This document shows positions 40,118-49,206 of a stretch of 64,000 nt of DNA, piece by piece (position 1 is the stretch's first letter; every line of letters starts with the position of its first letter). Below the pieces are notes generated by a model. The model was not told the DNA's origin. It was given only the letters and a program-made list of their open reading frames with translations, and ran no database searches. The position numbers and the translations under genes are program-made. The stretch comes from Herbaspirillum aquaticum (lineage in GTDB: Bacteria > Pseudomonadota > Gammaproteobacteria > Burkholderiales > Burkholderiaceae_D). The stretch lies in assembly GCF_002213425.1 (NCBI RefSeq), contig NZ_NJGV01000017.1:39130-103129 (forward strand), given 5' to 3'.

Positions 40118-40452
40118 CAATGAAGTGAAGTCAGGCGAGCAGCAGCGGGTTCAGGCGCGGTCATATCGCAATCAGGGTAAAAGGAATCAAGGCTGGGTAA
40201 GCCGCTCGGGATTTCCGCCTGGACCGGGCTGGCAGGTCACCGGTCCGGACCAGGGGAACTGGACATTATAAGGGAGCCGGGCAAGGCCACGGCAAGCGCG
40301 CAATGCCCAGTGCCGCAGATGAATCTTTCTTCGCGTCTTGAATCCAAGCCCGGCGGCACCAGCTAGAATGCACGCTGCGCCACCAGACCGGCTTGACGGG
40401 TGGCAAGTTTCCCCCCTGGCTGCGGCCAGCCCTTCACCTACCTGCCTCCTGC
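40118..40452. other. 335-base divergent region between ilvA and the YqaA-like gene
   Basis: Holds the promoters of both genes. TATAAT on the minus strand at 40265-40270 is a likely -10 for ilvA. TAGAAT near 40363-40368 could be the -10 of the rightward gene. No gene, riboswitch or leader peptide was recognised. Confidence 0.45.
40265..40270 (-). promoter_or_regulatory. Candidate ilvA -10 element (TATAAT)
   Basis: A perfect TATAAT on the minus strand about 148 bases upstream of ilvA. A TTGCCG lies 19 bases further upstream, longer than ideal for a -35. Confidence 0.4.
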
Positions 40453-40944
40453 ATGATCGAATCCGCCGTCCTCTGGCTGCTCAATATCCTTGCCATTCCT
40501 ACCGTCGGCCTGACCTCGGTGTTCCTGATCAGCTTCATTTCGGCCACCCTGCTGCCGCTGGGTTCGGAACCGGCGGTCTTTGCCGTCATCAAGGCCAGTC
40601 CCGAGATGTTCTGGCCGGTGATCCTGGTGGCCACCTTCGGCAACACCTTGGGCGGCATCGTCGACTATTGGATGGGCTATGGGGCCAAGCAGGCGTTTGC
40701 CAAGGAGCGCTCCTCGCGCTGGTTCCACTGGCTGGAGCGCTTCGGTGCCAAAACCATGCTGCTGGCCTGGCTGCCCGGCATCGGCGACCCCATCTGCACC
40801 CTGGCCGGCTGGCTGCGGCTGCCGTTCTGGCCATCGGTGTTCTATATGGCCATCGGCAAGTTCATCCGCTATGTGCTCATGACCTGGCTGCTGCTGAACG
40901 TGCCGGATGGCTTCTGGCACAAGCTGGGCAACTGGCTGGCGTAA
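40453..40944 (+). CDS. YqaA-family membrane protein
   Basis: A 163-residue integral membrane protein with about four hydrophobic segments and no signal peptide cleavage site. The motif PLGSEPAVF and AWLPGIGDPICTLAGWLRLPFW match the YqaA (SNARE-associated/DedA-like) family, whose function is not established. The ATG at 40453 is a plausible start; an upstream in-frame TTG would add a poorly conserved leader. It converges with the tiny-ORF unit at 41013-41260. Confidence 0.85.
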   Translation: MIESAVLWLLNILAIPTVGLTSVFLISFISATLLPLGSEPAVFAVIKASPEMFWPVILVATFGNTLGGIVDYWMGYGAKQAFAKERSSRWFHWLERFGAKTMLLAWLPGIGDPICTLAGWLRLPFWPSVFYMAIGKFIRYVLMTWLLLNVPDGFWHKLGNWLA

Positions 40945-40962
40945 ATTTTCAGGGATATGAAG

Positions 40963-40990
40963 GAAAACGGCGCCGCAAGGGCGCCGTTGG
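40963..40990 (-). terminator. Intrinsic terminator of the tiny-ORF unit
   Basis: On the minus strand AACGGCGCC and GGCGCCGTT form a 9-bp stem followed by TTCC. It closes the leftward unit after the 45-residue ORF, and may also stop the rightward YqaA transcript. Confidence 0.8.
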
Positions 40991-41012
40991 CATTTCTGGG
41001 GGAAAGTTGGAA

Positions 41013-41150
41013 TTATCCTGCCAGGGTCGGCACGAGGTTCTCCAGCAGGCGGATGGCCAGAAAAGTGGCCGTCACGCCCAGCACGGCGAAGTGGCGGGTC
41101 TTGAGCTTCATGGCCAGGCCGGTGTCTTCGTTGAGGATGGCGGTGTGCAT
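41013..41150 (-). CDS. Tiny ORF of 45 aa, probable single-pass membrane peptide
   Basis: Forty-five codons start at an ATG with AAGGAG six bases upstream. The peptide has a charged N-terminal half and a hydrophobic C-terminal half (about residues 21-40, VLGVTATFLAIRLLENLVPTLAG), fitting a short membrane-spanning or interfacial helix. It lies 32 bases downstream of a 25-codon ORF on the same strand, in one transcription unit with a promoter and terminator. I recognise no family. Both ORFs and their control signals are in place, so this is likely a genuine small protein. Confidence 0.65.
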   Translation of the reverse strand: MHTAILNEDTGLAMKLKTRHFAVLGVTATFLAIRLLENLVPTLAG

Positions 41151-41182
41151 GGTGATCTCCTTGTGGCGTCGTCGCGGCCCGG

Positions 41183-41260
41183 TCAGGCCTTGCATTGGGC
41201 ATATTCGGCCAGGGTAATGGCCAGGTTTTCCAGGAATTCGGTCATCAGGGTTTGCAACAT
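41183..41260 (-). CDS. Tiny ORF of 25 aa, first gene of a two-peptide unit
   Basis: Twenty-five codons start at 41260 behind GAGGAG, a near-perfect Shine-Dalgarno. The peptide is amphipathic (LMTEFLENLAITLAEYAQCKA) with a Cys near the end. A TCAGGG/CCCTGA hairpin precedes the ribosome site. It may act as a peptide, or as a leader that controls translation of the 45-residue ORF after it. Function unknown. Confidence 0.6.
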   Translation of the reverse strand: MLQTLMTEFLENLAITLAEYAQCKA

Positions 41261-41282
41261 GGGGTCTCCTCGGGGGAACGGG

Positions 41283-41325
41283 TCAGGGCATTTCCCTGAT
41301 GGCTGGGTAGTTGAAGCGGATTATA
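41283..41325 (-). promoter_or_regulatory. Promoter and leader hairpin of the tiny-ORF unit
   Basis: On the minus strand TATAAT occurs at 41320-41325; a weak -35 (TTCATT) lies 17 bases further upstream. A 6-bp hairpin, TCAGGG at 41283-41288 with CCCTGA at 41294-41299, lies in the leader upstream of the Shine-Dalgarno. Confidence 0.6.
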
Positions 41326-41535
41326 GATTTCAATAATCATTTAATGAAAATTGATTGTATTTATAAATCCAATTGCTGCTGCCTATTGAGCTGGCCTGCA
41401 GCGCAAACGTCGCCGATCCGCCGCACAAGGTCTTCCAAAGCTCATGCAAGCGCGCCCAAAACCCGGGTCCGGCCATCGCGAGTTTTGCCAATAGGCTAAA
41501 ATGCACCTCCGGCAGCAGATTTACCTCATACATCG

Positions 41536-44500
41536 ATGAACGCCCCCGCACAGATCCAGGCTTTGCTTACAGACGCGCCGCATGGCGCCGCGACACCGCG
41601 CTTGCGCGAAATCCCTTACAACTACACTTCCTTCTCCGATCGCGAGATCGTGATCCGGTTGTTGGGCGAAGCTTCCTGGTCCCTGCTGGACGAGCTGCGC
41701 GGCAAGCGCCAGACCGGCCGTTCGGCGCGCATGCTGTATGAAGTATTGGGCGATATCTGGGTGGTCCGCCGCAATCCCTACCTGCAGGACGACCTGCTGG
41801 ACAACCCCAAGCGTCGCGCCGCCCTGATCGAGGCGCTGAACCATCGCCTGGGCGAAGTGGACAAGCGCCGCCTGGCCACCGACCTGGCCGAATCCGGCGA
41901 CGCCGAGGCCCAGCGCCGCAGCGCCAGCGTGGAAGCCCTGCTGAAGGCCGCCCGCAAGGCCATCGGCGATTTCGCTGAAGAATTCCGCCAGACCTATGAC
42001 CTGCGCAAGCGTGCCACCAAGGTGCTGGGCCGTTACACGGCCAAGGACAACATCAAGTTCGACGGCCTCTCGCGCGTCTCCCACGTGACCGACGCCACTG
42101 ACTGGCGCGTCGAGTACCCCTTCGTGGTGCTGACCCCGGACAGCGAAGACGAGATGGCCGGCCTGGTCAAGGCCTGTATCGAACTGGGCCTGACCATCAT
42201 CCCGCGCGGCGGCGGCACCGGCTACACCGGCGGCGCCATTCCCTTGACGCCGATGTCGGCCGTCATCAATACCGAAAAGCTGGAACAGCTGGGCGCGGTC
42301 GAGATGGAAATCCTGCCCGGCCTGGACAAGCCCTACGCCACCATCTATTCGGGTGCCGGCGTGGTCACCAAGCGTGTCTCGGATGCGGCTGAAAAGGCCG
42401 GTTTCGTCTTCGCCGTGGACCCGACTTCGGCCGAAGCCTCCTGCATCGGCGGCAACGTCGCCATGAACGCCGGCGGCAAGAAGGCCGTGCTGTGGGGCAC
42501 CGCCCTGGACAATCTGGCCAGCTGGCGCATGGTCGATCCGCAAGGCGACTGGCTGGAAGTGACCCGCCTGGACCACAACCTGGGCAAGATCCACGATGTG
42601 GAAGTGGCGCGCTTCAAGCTGGAGTGGTCGCATCCCGGTGAAAAGGGCCAGAAGACCGAAGTCTTCAAGACCGAGATCCTGGAAATCTCCGGCAAGAAAT
42701 TCCGCAAGGAAGGCCTGGGCAAGGACGTCACCGACAAATTCCTCTCGGGCCTGCCCGGCGTGCAGAAGGAAGGTTGCGATGGCCTGATCACCTCGGCGCG
42801 CTGGATCCTGCACAAGATGCCCAAGCAGACCCGCACGGTCTGCCTGGAGTTCTTCGGCCAGGCGCGCGATGCGATTCCCTCGATCGTCGAGATCAAGGAT
42901 TACCTGGACGCCGAAACCAAAAAGGGCGGCGCCATCCTGGCCGGCCTGGAACACCTGGACGAGCGCTACCTGCGCGCGGTCGGCTATGCCACCAAGTCCA
43001 AGCGCGGCGTGCTGCCCAAGATGGTGCTGATCGGCGACATCGTCGGTGACGACGAAAACGCCGTGGCGGCAGCGGCCTCGGAAGTGATCCGCATGGCCAA
43101 CAACCGCGTGGGCGAAGGCTTCGTGGCCGTGAGCCCGGAAGCGCGCAAGAAATTCTGGCTGGACCGTTCGCGCACTGCCGCCATCGCCAAGCACACCAAC
43201 GCCTTCAAGATCAACGAAGACGTGGTGATCCCGCTCAATCGCATGGGCGAATACACCGACGGCATCGAGCGGATCAACATCGAATTGTCGATCAAGAACA
43301 AGCTGCAGCTGTTGGCCGAACTCGATAGCTTCTTCGTCAAGGGAAACCTGCCGCTGGGCAAGAGCGACGACGCCGAGGGTGACGACATCCCCGCCGCCGA
43401 AATGCTGGAAGACCGCGTCCACCAGGCCGAAAGCCTGCTGGAACAGACCCACGCACGCTGGTCCTACCTGCTGGCCAACCTGGACAAGCCGCTGGGTGAA
43501 GCCAAGGCGGAACTGGCCGCACTGGGCCTGGAAAAGATGCTACCGGTGTTCGAGCAGCGCCTCATCGACCAGCCCGAAGCGGCTGTCTTCCACGTGGTGC
43601 AGGATCGCACCGTGCGCATTTCCTGGAAGCAGGAAGTGCGTGCGCAACTGCGCCAGATCTTCTCGGGCGCGGCCTTCAAGCTGATCCTGGAAGAATGCCA
43701 GGCCATCCACAAGCGCGTGCTGCGCGGCCGTGTCTTCGTGGCGCTGCACATGCACGCGGGGGATGGCAACGTGCACACCAACATCCCGGTCAATTCCGAC
43801 CACTACGAAATGCTGCAGGATGCCCACGTCGCCGTGGCGCGCATCATGAAGCTGGCCCGTTCGCTCAATGGCGTGATCTCGGGCGAGCACGGCATCGGCA
43901 TCACCAAGCTGGAATTCCTGACCGAAGACGAGATCGGCGAATTCCGCGAATACAAGAAGCGCGTGGACCCCGAAGGCCGCTTCAACAAGGGCAAGCTGCT
44001 GAACCTGCCCGGCATGGAAGCGGACCTCTCCAACGCCTATACGCCGTCGTTCGGTTTGATGGGTCACGAATCGCTGATCATGCAGCAGAGCGACATCGGT
44101 GCCATTGCCAGCAGCGTCAAGGACTGCCTGCGCTGCGGCAAGTGCAAGCCGGTCTGCTCGACCCACGTGCCGCGTGCCAACCTGCTGTACTCGCCGCGCA
44201 ACAAGATCCTGGCGACTTCGCTGCTGGTGGAAGCCTTCCTCTATGAAGAGCAGACCCGCCGTGGCGTCTCCATCAAGCATTGGGAAGAATTCGAGGACGT
44301 GGCCGACCACTGCACGGTCTGCCACAAGTGCGTCACGCCTTGCCCGGTCGATATCGACTTCGGCGATGTCTCGATGAACATGCGCAACCTGCTGCGCAAG
44401 ATGGGCAAGAAGTCCTTCAATGCCGGCACCAACGCGGCCATGTTCTTCTTGAACGCCACCGACCCGGCCACCATCAACGCCACCCGCAAGGTGATGACGC

Positions 44501-45537
44501 AGTGGGGCTTCAAGGCGCAGCGCCTGGGTAATGATTTGATGAAGAAGTTTGCCAAGAAGCAGACCCAGAAACCGCCCGCCACCGTCGGCAAGCCGCCGGT
44601 CAAGGAGCAGGTCATCCACTTCATCAACAAGAAGATGCCGGGCAACCTGCCCAAGAAGACCGCACGTGCGCTGCTGGATATCGAGGATGACAAGATCGTC
44701 CCCATCATCCGCAATCCCAAGACCACCACGGCCGATACGGAAGCGGTGTTCTATTTCCCGGGCTGCGGTTCGGAGCGCCTGTTCTCGCAGGTCGGCCTGG
44801 CCACGCAAGCGATGCTGTGGAATGTCGGCGTGCAAACGGTGCTGCCGCCGGGCTACCTGTGCTGCGGTTATCCGCAACGCGGGACCGGCGACTTCGAAAA
44901 GGGCGAGAAGATCATCACCGACAACCGCGTGCTGTTCCATCGCATGGCCAATACGCTGAACTACCTCGACATCAAGACCGTCGTGGTGTCCTGCGGTACC
45001 TGCTACGATCAGCTGCAGGGCTATGAATTCGAGAAGATCTTCCCCGGCTGCCGCATCATCGACATCCACGAATACCTGCTGGAGAAGGGCGTCAAGCTGG
45101 AAGGCGTGACCGGTACCCGCTACATGTACCACGACCCCTGCCACAGCCCGATGAAGCAGCAGGATCCGCTGAAGACCGTCAACTCGCTCATCACCACGGT
45201 GGACGCGCAGAAGATCGAGAAGAACGATCGCTGCTGCGGCGAGTCGGGCACCTTCGGCGTATCGCGTCCGGATGTCTCGACCCAGGTCCGCTTCCGCAAG
45301 GAAGAGGAAATGAAGAAGGGCAGCGACAAGGTCCGCGCCGATGGCTTCACCGGCGACGTCAAGATCCTGACCTCCTGCCCGTCCTGCTTCCAGGGCCTGT
45401 CGCGCTACAACGAGGATGCCGGCACCACTGCCGACTATATCGTCGTGGAAATGGCGCGCCACCTGCTGGGCGAAAACTGGATGCCGGAATACGTCGAGCG
45501 CGCCAACAATGGCGGCATCGAACGTATCCTGGTGTAA
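41536..45537 (+). CDS. Giant FAD-linked oxidoreductase/Fe-S fusion (D-lactate dehydrogenase-like, DUF3683)
   Basis: A 1333-residue multidomain flavoprotein. An N-terminal DUF3683-type region (about 25-120) is followed by a PCMH-type FAD domain with [17 protein letters not shown] (about 220-440), a C-terminal FAD-oxidase domain with [16 protein letters not shown] and [14 protein letters not shown], then two 4Fe-4S motifs ([11 protein letters not shown] and [12 protein letters not shown]), then two CCG domains ([38 protein letters not shown]). It probably oxidises D-lactate or another 2-hydroxy acid and sends electrons to quinone. The fusion of subunits normally encoded separately is typical of betaproteobacteria. 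Substrate is unproven. Confidence 0.9.
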   Translation: MNAPAQIQALLTDAPHGAATPRLREIPYNYTSFSDREIVIRLLGEASWSLLDELRGKRQTGRSARMLYEVLGDIWVVRRNPYLQDDLLDNPKRRAALIEALNHRLGEVDKRRLATDLAESGDAEAQRRSASVEALLKAARKAIGDFAEEFRQTYDLRKRATKVLGRYTAKDNIKFDGLSRVSHVTDATDWRVEYPFVVLTPDSEDEMAGLVKACIELGLTIIPRGGGTGYTGGAIPLTPMSAVINTEKLEQLGAVEMEILPGLDKPYATIYSGAGVVTKRVSDAAEKAGFVFAVDPTSAEASCIGGNVAMNAGGKKAVLWGTALDNLASWRMVDPQGDWLEVTRLDHNLGKIHDVEVARFKLEWSHPGEKGQKTEVFKTEILEISGKKFRKEGLGKDVTDKFLSGLPGVQKEGCDGLITSARWILHKMPKQTRTVCLEFFGQARDAIPSIVEIKDYLDAETKKGGAILAGLEHLDERYLRAVGYATKSKRGVLPKMVLIGDIVGDDENAVAAAASEVIRMANNRVGEGFVAVSPEARKKFWLDRSRTAAIAKHTNAFKINEDVVIPLNRMGEYTDGIERINIELSIKNKLQLLAELDSFFVKGNLPLGKSDDAEGDDIPAAEMLEDRVHQAESLLEQTHARWSYLLANLDKPLGEAKAELAALGLEKMLPVFEQRLIDQPEAAVFHVVQDRTVRISWKQEVRAQLRQIFSGAAFKLILEECQAIHKRVLRGRVFVALHMHAGDGNVHTNIPVNSDHYEMLQDAHVAVARIMKLARSLNGVISGEHGIGITKLEFLTEDEIGEFREYKKRVDPEGRFNKGKLLNLPGMEADLSNAYTPSFGLMGHESLIMQQSDIGAIASSVKDCLRCGKCKPVCSTHVPRANLLYSPRNKILATSLLVEAFLYEEQTRRGVSIKHWEEFEDVADHCTVCHKCVTPCPVDIDFGDVSMNMRNLLRKMGKKSFNAGTNAAMFFLNATDPATINATRKVMTQWGFKAQRLGNDLMKKFAKKQTQKPPATVGKPPVKEQVIHFINKKMPGNLPKKTARALLDIEDDKIVPIIRNPKTTTADTEAVFYFPGCGSERLFSQVGLATQAMLWNVGVQTVLPPGYLCCGYPQRGTGDFEKGEKIITDNRVLFHRMANTLNYLDIKTVVVSCGTCYDQLQGYEFEKIFPGCRIIDIHEYLLEKGVKLEGVTGTRYMYHDPCHSPMKQQDPLKTVNSLITTVDAQKIEKNDRCCGESGTFGVSRPDVSTQVRFRKEEEMKKGSDKVRADGFTGDVKILTSCPSCFQGLSRYNEDAGTTADYIVVEMARHLLGENWMPEYVERANNGGIERILV

Positions 45538-45540
45538 GCC

Positions 45541-45993
45541 ATGAGTGCCTCCGTGGTTCCCGCTTGCGAGCTGTGCGCCGGCGATGGTGGCGAGGTGCTG
45601 TGGCAGCATCCCGCGTTTCGCGTGGTGCTGGTCGATGAGGCCGATTATCCGGGCTTCTGCCGGGTGATCTGCCACGCGCACGTGAAGGAAATGACCGACC
45701 TCGCCCCGGCCCAGCGTACGCTGCTGGCCAATGCGGTGTGGGCGGTCGAGGCCGCCCAGCGCGAGGTGATGCAGCCCGAGAAGGTCAACCTGGCCACGCT
45801 AGGCAACATGACCCCGCACGTGCATTGGCATGTGATCCCGCGCTTCACCGACGATCGCCATTTCCCCAGCCCGGTCTGGGCCGAGCCGCGCCGTGCGGCC
45901 GATGAGGCCTCGCTGGCTGCACGCCGCGCACTGCTGCCGCAGTTGCGCGAGGCTGTGCGCCGGCATCTCGATGCGGCGGGCCTGGCGGCCTGA
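45541..45993 (+). CDS. HIT-family nucleotide-binding hydrolase
   Basis: A 150-residue protein with the histidine-triad motif HVHWHVIPR (about residues 93-101), in which the middle His is the nucleophile. HIT proteins hydrolyse nucleotidyl amidates or related compounds. An N-terminal CELC pair may bind zinc. Its ATG is only three bases after the oxidoreductase stop, so it is coupled to that gene. Confidence 0.92.
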   Translation: MSASVVPACELCAGDGGEVLWQHPAFRVVLVDEADYPGFCRVICHAHVKEMTDLAPAQRTLLANAVWAVEAAQREVMQPEKVNLATLGNMTPHVHWHVIPRFTDDRHFPSPVWAEPRRAADEASLAARRALLPQLREAVRRHLDAAGLAA

Positions 45994-46070
45994 GGCTGGC
46001 AAGCGCCCGGCCTGCGGTGACGCAGCCGGGTGCGATGTTTCTTCTCACCAATTTCAACAAGGGAGAGCCC

Positions 46071-46493
46071 ATGAGCGCCCCGTCTTCCCCGGTTCCGGTG
46101 TCCTTCAAGGTGCGCAAGCTTTCGCGCGTGGTCGAGGTCGAGTTCGATGACGGCGTGATGTTTTCCCTGCCCTTTGAACTGATGCGCGTCCTTTCCCCCT
46201 CGGCCGAAGTGCGCGGCCACGGACCGGGCCAGGAAGTGCTGCAGACCGGCAAGCGCGACGTGGAAATCCACGGCATCGAACCGGTCGGCAACTATGGCGT
46301 CAAACCGCTGTTCTCGGACGGCCATGCCAGCGGCATCTTCACCTGGGATTACCTCTACCAGCTCGGCCGTGACCAGGCCGCCCTGTGGGAAGCCTATCTG
46401 CAGAAACTGGAAGCGGCCGGTTTCACCCGTGAAAGCGGGCGCGATCACCAGCCCGAGGTGGCAGGCGGCCACGGCTGCGGCCATTCGCACTGA
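46071..46493 (+). CDS. DUF971 (GBBH-like N-terminal) domain protein
   Basis: A 140-residue protein whose first 115 residues match DUF971, related to the N-terminus of gamma-butyrobetaine hydroxylase, with SDGHASGIFTWDYLYQLG. The C-terminus is His/Gly-rich (GGHGCGHSH), a possible metal-binding tail. The ATG at 46071 has GGGAGAG upstream. The domain is linked to iron-sulfur biology in some studies, but the role here is unknown. It precedes ubiE and may share its transcript. Confidence 0.9.
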   Translation: MSAPSSPVPVSFKVRKLSRVVEVEFDDGVMFSLPFELMRVLSPSAEVRGHGPGQEVLQTGKRDVEIHGIEPVGNYGVKPLFSDGHASGIFTWDYLYQLGRDQAALWEAYLQKLEAAGFTRESGRDHQPEVAGGHGCGHSH

Positions 46494-46574
46494 GGCGCGG
46501 CGCCTCCTGATCCAGGGCAAGCTCTGCGCTGGCCCGTCTCTTATAATGTCGTCTTCATCGTTACAGGCCCAGCC

Positions 46575-47309
46575 ATGACCAACACCACCCATTTCGGTTA
46601 CGAAACCGTCAAAGAAGAAGAAAAGGTCCGCAAGGTCGCGGAAGTGTTCCACTCCGTCGCTGCCAAGTACGACGTGATGAACGACTTCATGTCGGCGGGC
46701 CTGCATCGCATCTGGAAAGCCTTCACCATCGCCCAGGCCGGCGTGCGTCCGGGCTTCAAGGTGCTCGACATCGCCGGCGGCACCGGTGACCTCTCCAAGG
46801 TCTTCGCCAAGCAGGCCGGTCCCAGCGGCGAGGTCTGGCTCACCGACATCAACGAATCCATGCTGCGCGTGGGCCGCGATCGCCTGCTCAACAAGGGCAT
46901 CGTCACCCCGACCATGCTGTGCGATGCCGAGAAGCTGCCCTTCCCGGACAATTATTTCGACCGCGTCTCGGTGGCCTTCGGCCTGCGCAACATGACCCAC
47001 AAGGATGCCGCCCTGGCCGAGATGCGCCGCGTGCTCAAACCTGGCGGCAAGCTGCTGGTGCTGGAATTCTCCAAGGTCTGGGAACCGCTGAAGAAGCCCT
47101 ATGACGTCTATTCCTTCTCGGTCCTGCCGTGGCTGGGCAAGAAGGTCGCCAACGATGCCGACAGCTATCGCTACCTGGCCGAATCGATCCGCATGCACCC
47201 CGACCAGGAAACCCTGAAGCAGATGATGGAACAGGCCGGCCTGGACCGCGTGCAGTATTTCAACCTGACCGCCGGTGTGGCTGCACTGCATACGGGCATT
47301 AAGATGTAA
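46575..47309 (+). CDS. ubiE: Ubiquinone/menaquinone C-methyltransferase
   Basis: A 244-residue SAM-dependent methyltransferase acting in ubiquinone synthesis (and menaquinone where present). [31 protein letters not shown] is the UbiE signature; the SAM motif is [15 protein letters not shown]. It methylates the quinone ring at the membrane face. The cluster with ubiJ and ubiB downstream parallels the ubiEJB operon of E. coli, though a Tim44-like gene is interposed here. Confidence 0.97.
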   Translation: MTNTTHFGYETVKEEEKVRKVAEVFHSVAAKYDVMNDFMSAGLHRIWKAFTIAQAGVRPGFKVLDIAGGTGDLSKVFAKQAGPSGEVWLTDINESMLRVGRDRLLNKGIVTPTMLCDAEKLPFPDNYFDRVSVAFGLRNMTHKDAALAEMRRVLKPGGKLLVLEFSKVWEPLKKPYDVYSFSVLPWLGKKVANDADSYRYLAESIRMHPDQETLKQMMEQAGLDRVQYFNLTAGVAALHTGIKM

Positions 47310-47323
47310 TTAACGCTGGGCGA

Positions 47324-47345
47324 GCCAGCATTAAGGCTGGCTTAA
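47324..47345 (+). terminator. Possible weak terminator after ubiE
   Basis: AGCCAGC and GCTGGCT pair around a short loop, followed by TTAATT. The U-tract is poor. Confidence 0.4.
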
Positions 47346-47438
47346 TTCTGCCCGGCGACAATGATGACTCCGATTCTGCGGACTTGCTTTTCCCTCGGGC
47401 CGCCCGCAGCTTCGGCATCATCCACAAGAGGCAAGCCC

Positions 47439-48413
47439 ATGAAAAAAATATTCCTCGCACTGCTGCTGGCGATCTCGTCGCTCTCGCTCATCATGTCGCC
47501 CGCCGAGGCCAAGCGCCTGGGTGGCGGTGGTTCTTTCGGCAAACAGTCGTCCAACTATTCGCGCCAGGCAGCGCCCTCTGCGCCGTCCTCGCCGTCCTAC
47601 AGCCAGCCTTCCCGTCCTGCTGCACCAGCCGCCGCGCCGCAAAGTGCCCCCATGCCCAAGCCCGCCAGCCCCTGGCGCAATGTGCTGGGCGGTGCGCTGC
47701 TGGGCTTCGGCCTCGGTGCGCTGATGTCGCACTTCGGGATCGGTGGCGCGCTGGGCGGCATGCTGGGTTCGCTGCTGACCATCGCGCTGCTGTGCGCGGC
47801 GGTGATCTTCCTGATCCGGCTCTTTGCCCGTGGCCGTGAAGCGCAGAACAACAATCCGGCCTATGCCACACCGATGCCGGGCGTGAGCCCCATCGGCAGC
47901 GCGGCCGGTGCCACACCGGAAATCGGTTCGGGCCTGCGCGACATCAATCCGCCGCCATCCGTCCCGCATGCGCCGCCCGCCGCCCTGCAAGGCAATGGCT
48001 ACGGCGGCACGGCCCAGCCGGCGCAGATCCAGCAATGGGGTATCCCCGAAGGCTTTGATACGGCCGGATTCGTGCGCAATGCCAAGACCTATTTCATCCG
48101 CCTGCAGGCGGCGTGGGATCGCGCCGATGTCAATGACATCCGTGAATTCACCACGCCCGAGATGTTCGCCGAACTGCGCATGCAACTGACCGAACGGGGT
48201 GCCGCGCCCAATGCCACCGATGTCGTGCAGCTCGATGCGCAACTGCTGGGCATCGAGACCATGGCCTTCGATTACCTGGCTACGGTGCGCTTCCAGGGTC
48301 TCATCAAGGAAGCGCCGGATGCCTCGGCCGAACCCTTCGCCGAGATCTGGAATCTCTCCAAGCCGCTCAACGGCAGCGGCGGCTGGGTGCTGGCGGGTAT
48401 CCAGCAGGTCTGA
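47439..48413 (+). CDS. Tim44-like domain membrane protein
   Basis: A 324-residue protein. A signal peptide (about 1-24, ending AEA-K) is followed by a Ser/Pro/Ala-rich linker, then a glycine-rich double hydrophobic region (about 85-130, LGGALLGFGLGALMSHFG). A C-terminal Tim44-like domain (about 205-320) has GFVRNAKTYFIRLQAAWDRADVNDIREFTTPEMFAEL. Such proteins are found near ubiB in betaproteobacteria, but their role is unknown. The ATG at 47439 follows AAGAGG. A terminator follows the stop. Confidence 0.9.
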   Translation: MKKIFLALLLAISSLSLIMSPAEAKRLGGGGSFGKQSSNYSRQAAPSAPSSPSYSQPSRPAAPAAAPQSAPMPKPASPWRNVLGGALLGFGLGALMSHFGIGGALGGMLGSLLTIALLCAAVIFLIRLFARGREAQNNNPAYATPMPGVSPIGSAAGATPEIGSGLRDINPPPSVPHAPPAALQGNGYGGTAQPAQIQQWGIPEGFDTAGFVRNAKTYFIRLQAAWDRADVNDIREFTTPEMFAELRMQLTERGAAPNATDVVQLDAQLLGIETMAFDYLATVRFQGLIKEAPDASAEPFAEIWNLSKPLNGSGGWVLAGIQQV

Positions 48414-48488
48414 TGCAGGCGCAAGGCGCGCTGGATCAAGCCGGCTGCAGTGCCTGAACCTTGCCAGTGCGCCAAGCTGGTACACTTG

Positions 48489-48520
48489 AAACCGCCCGGC
48501 TTTTGCGGGCGGTTTTATTT
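48489..48520 (+). terminator. Intrinsic terminator of the Tim44-like gene
   Basis: ACCGCCCG and CGGGCGGT form an 8-bp stem, followed by TTTTATTTT. Confidence 0.92.
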
Positions 48521-48591
48521 TGGCGGAGGGAATTCTTTCTGCTCCGGCGTACTCAACCCGTAGTCCTCCGATCCACCCGATTCTGGAATCC

Positions 48592-49206
48592 ATGTCCGTG
48601 CTGCCCGATCCGTCCACTCTTGTCTCCGGCCTTGATCCGATGAAACCTGCCGCTGCGGTGATCAACCACCTGCTGGCCCAGGAGCCGTGGGCGCGCGACA
48701 CCCTCATGGCCCACGCCGGCAAGGTCGCCTGCATCGATACCGGCGTGATGCAATTGCGCCTGAAGGTGACCGGTGATGGCTACCTGCAGGATGTGCCGGC
48801 CGATGCGCTGGCCAATGTCACCATCCGCCTGAAGCTCTCTGACCTGCCGCTGATCGCCGCCAACCGCGAGCGCGCCGTCTCTTACGTCAAGCTGGAGGGC
48901 GATGCCGATTTCGCCAATGCCATTTCGCAGCTGAGCCAGAAGCTGCGCTGGGATGCCGAGGATGACCTCTCCCGCGTGGTCGGCGATGTCGCTGCCACCC
49001 GCATCGTCTCCGGCGCGCGCGGCCTCTTCGATGCTGCCCGCACCACGCAGCGCAAGCTGACCGAAAACCTTGCCGAGTATTTCCTGGAAGAACAACCGAT
49101 GCTGATCCGCCCCCGCCAGTTGCAGGATTTTTCCGCCGACGTCGTGCGCCTGCGCGATGACCTGGAACGCCTGTCCAAGCGTATCGAGAAACTGGAGCGT
49201 CGTTAA
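48592..49206 (+). CDS. ubiJ: Ubiquinone biosynthesis accessory factor UbiJ
   Basis: A 204-residue protein with an SCP2 lipid-binding domain (about 40-130), including LRLKVTGDGYLQD and VKLEGDADFANAISQLSQKLRWDAEDDLSRVVGD, the UbiJ hallmark. A C-terminal coiled coil (about 180-204) is the UbiK-binding helix. UbiJ organises the ubiquinone assembly complex. Its stop is directly followed by the ubiB ATG. The start at 48592 follows the terminator; it may have its own promoter in the short gap. Confidence 0.92.
   Translation: MSVLPDPSTLVSGLDPMKPAAAVINHLLAQEPWARDTLMAHAGKVACIDTGVMQLRLKVTGDGYLQDVPADALANVTIRLKLSDLPLIAANRERAVSYVKLEGDADFANAISQLSQKLRWDAEDDLSRVVGDVAATRIVSGARGLFDAARTTQRKLTENLAEYFLEEQPMLIRPRQLQDFSADVVRLRDDLERLSKRIEKLERR

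Noticed and set aside
38627..40123. Plus-strand open frame across ilvA
   Set aside because: Antisense shadow with biased composition; ilvA is clear.
41521..45681. Long minus-strand open frames opposite the giant oxidoreductase
   Set aside because: Shadows of the dehydrogenase frame. No family motifs, and they would overlap the tightly packed HIT gene.
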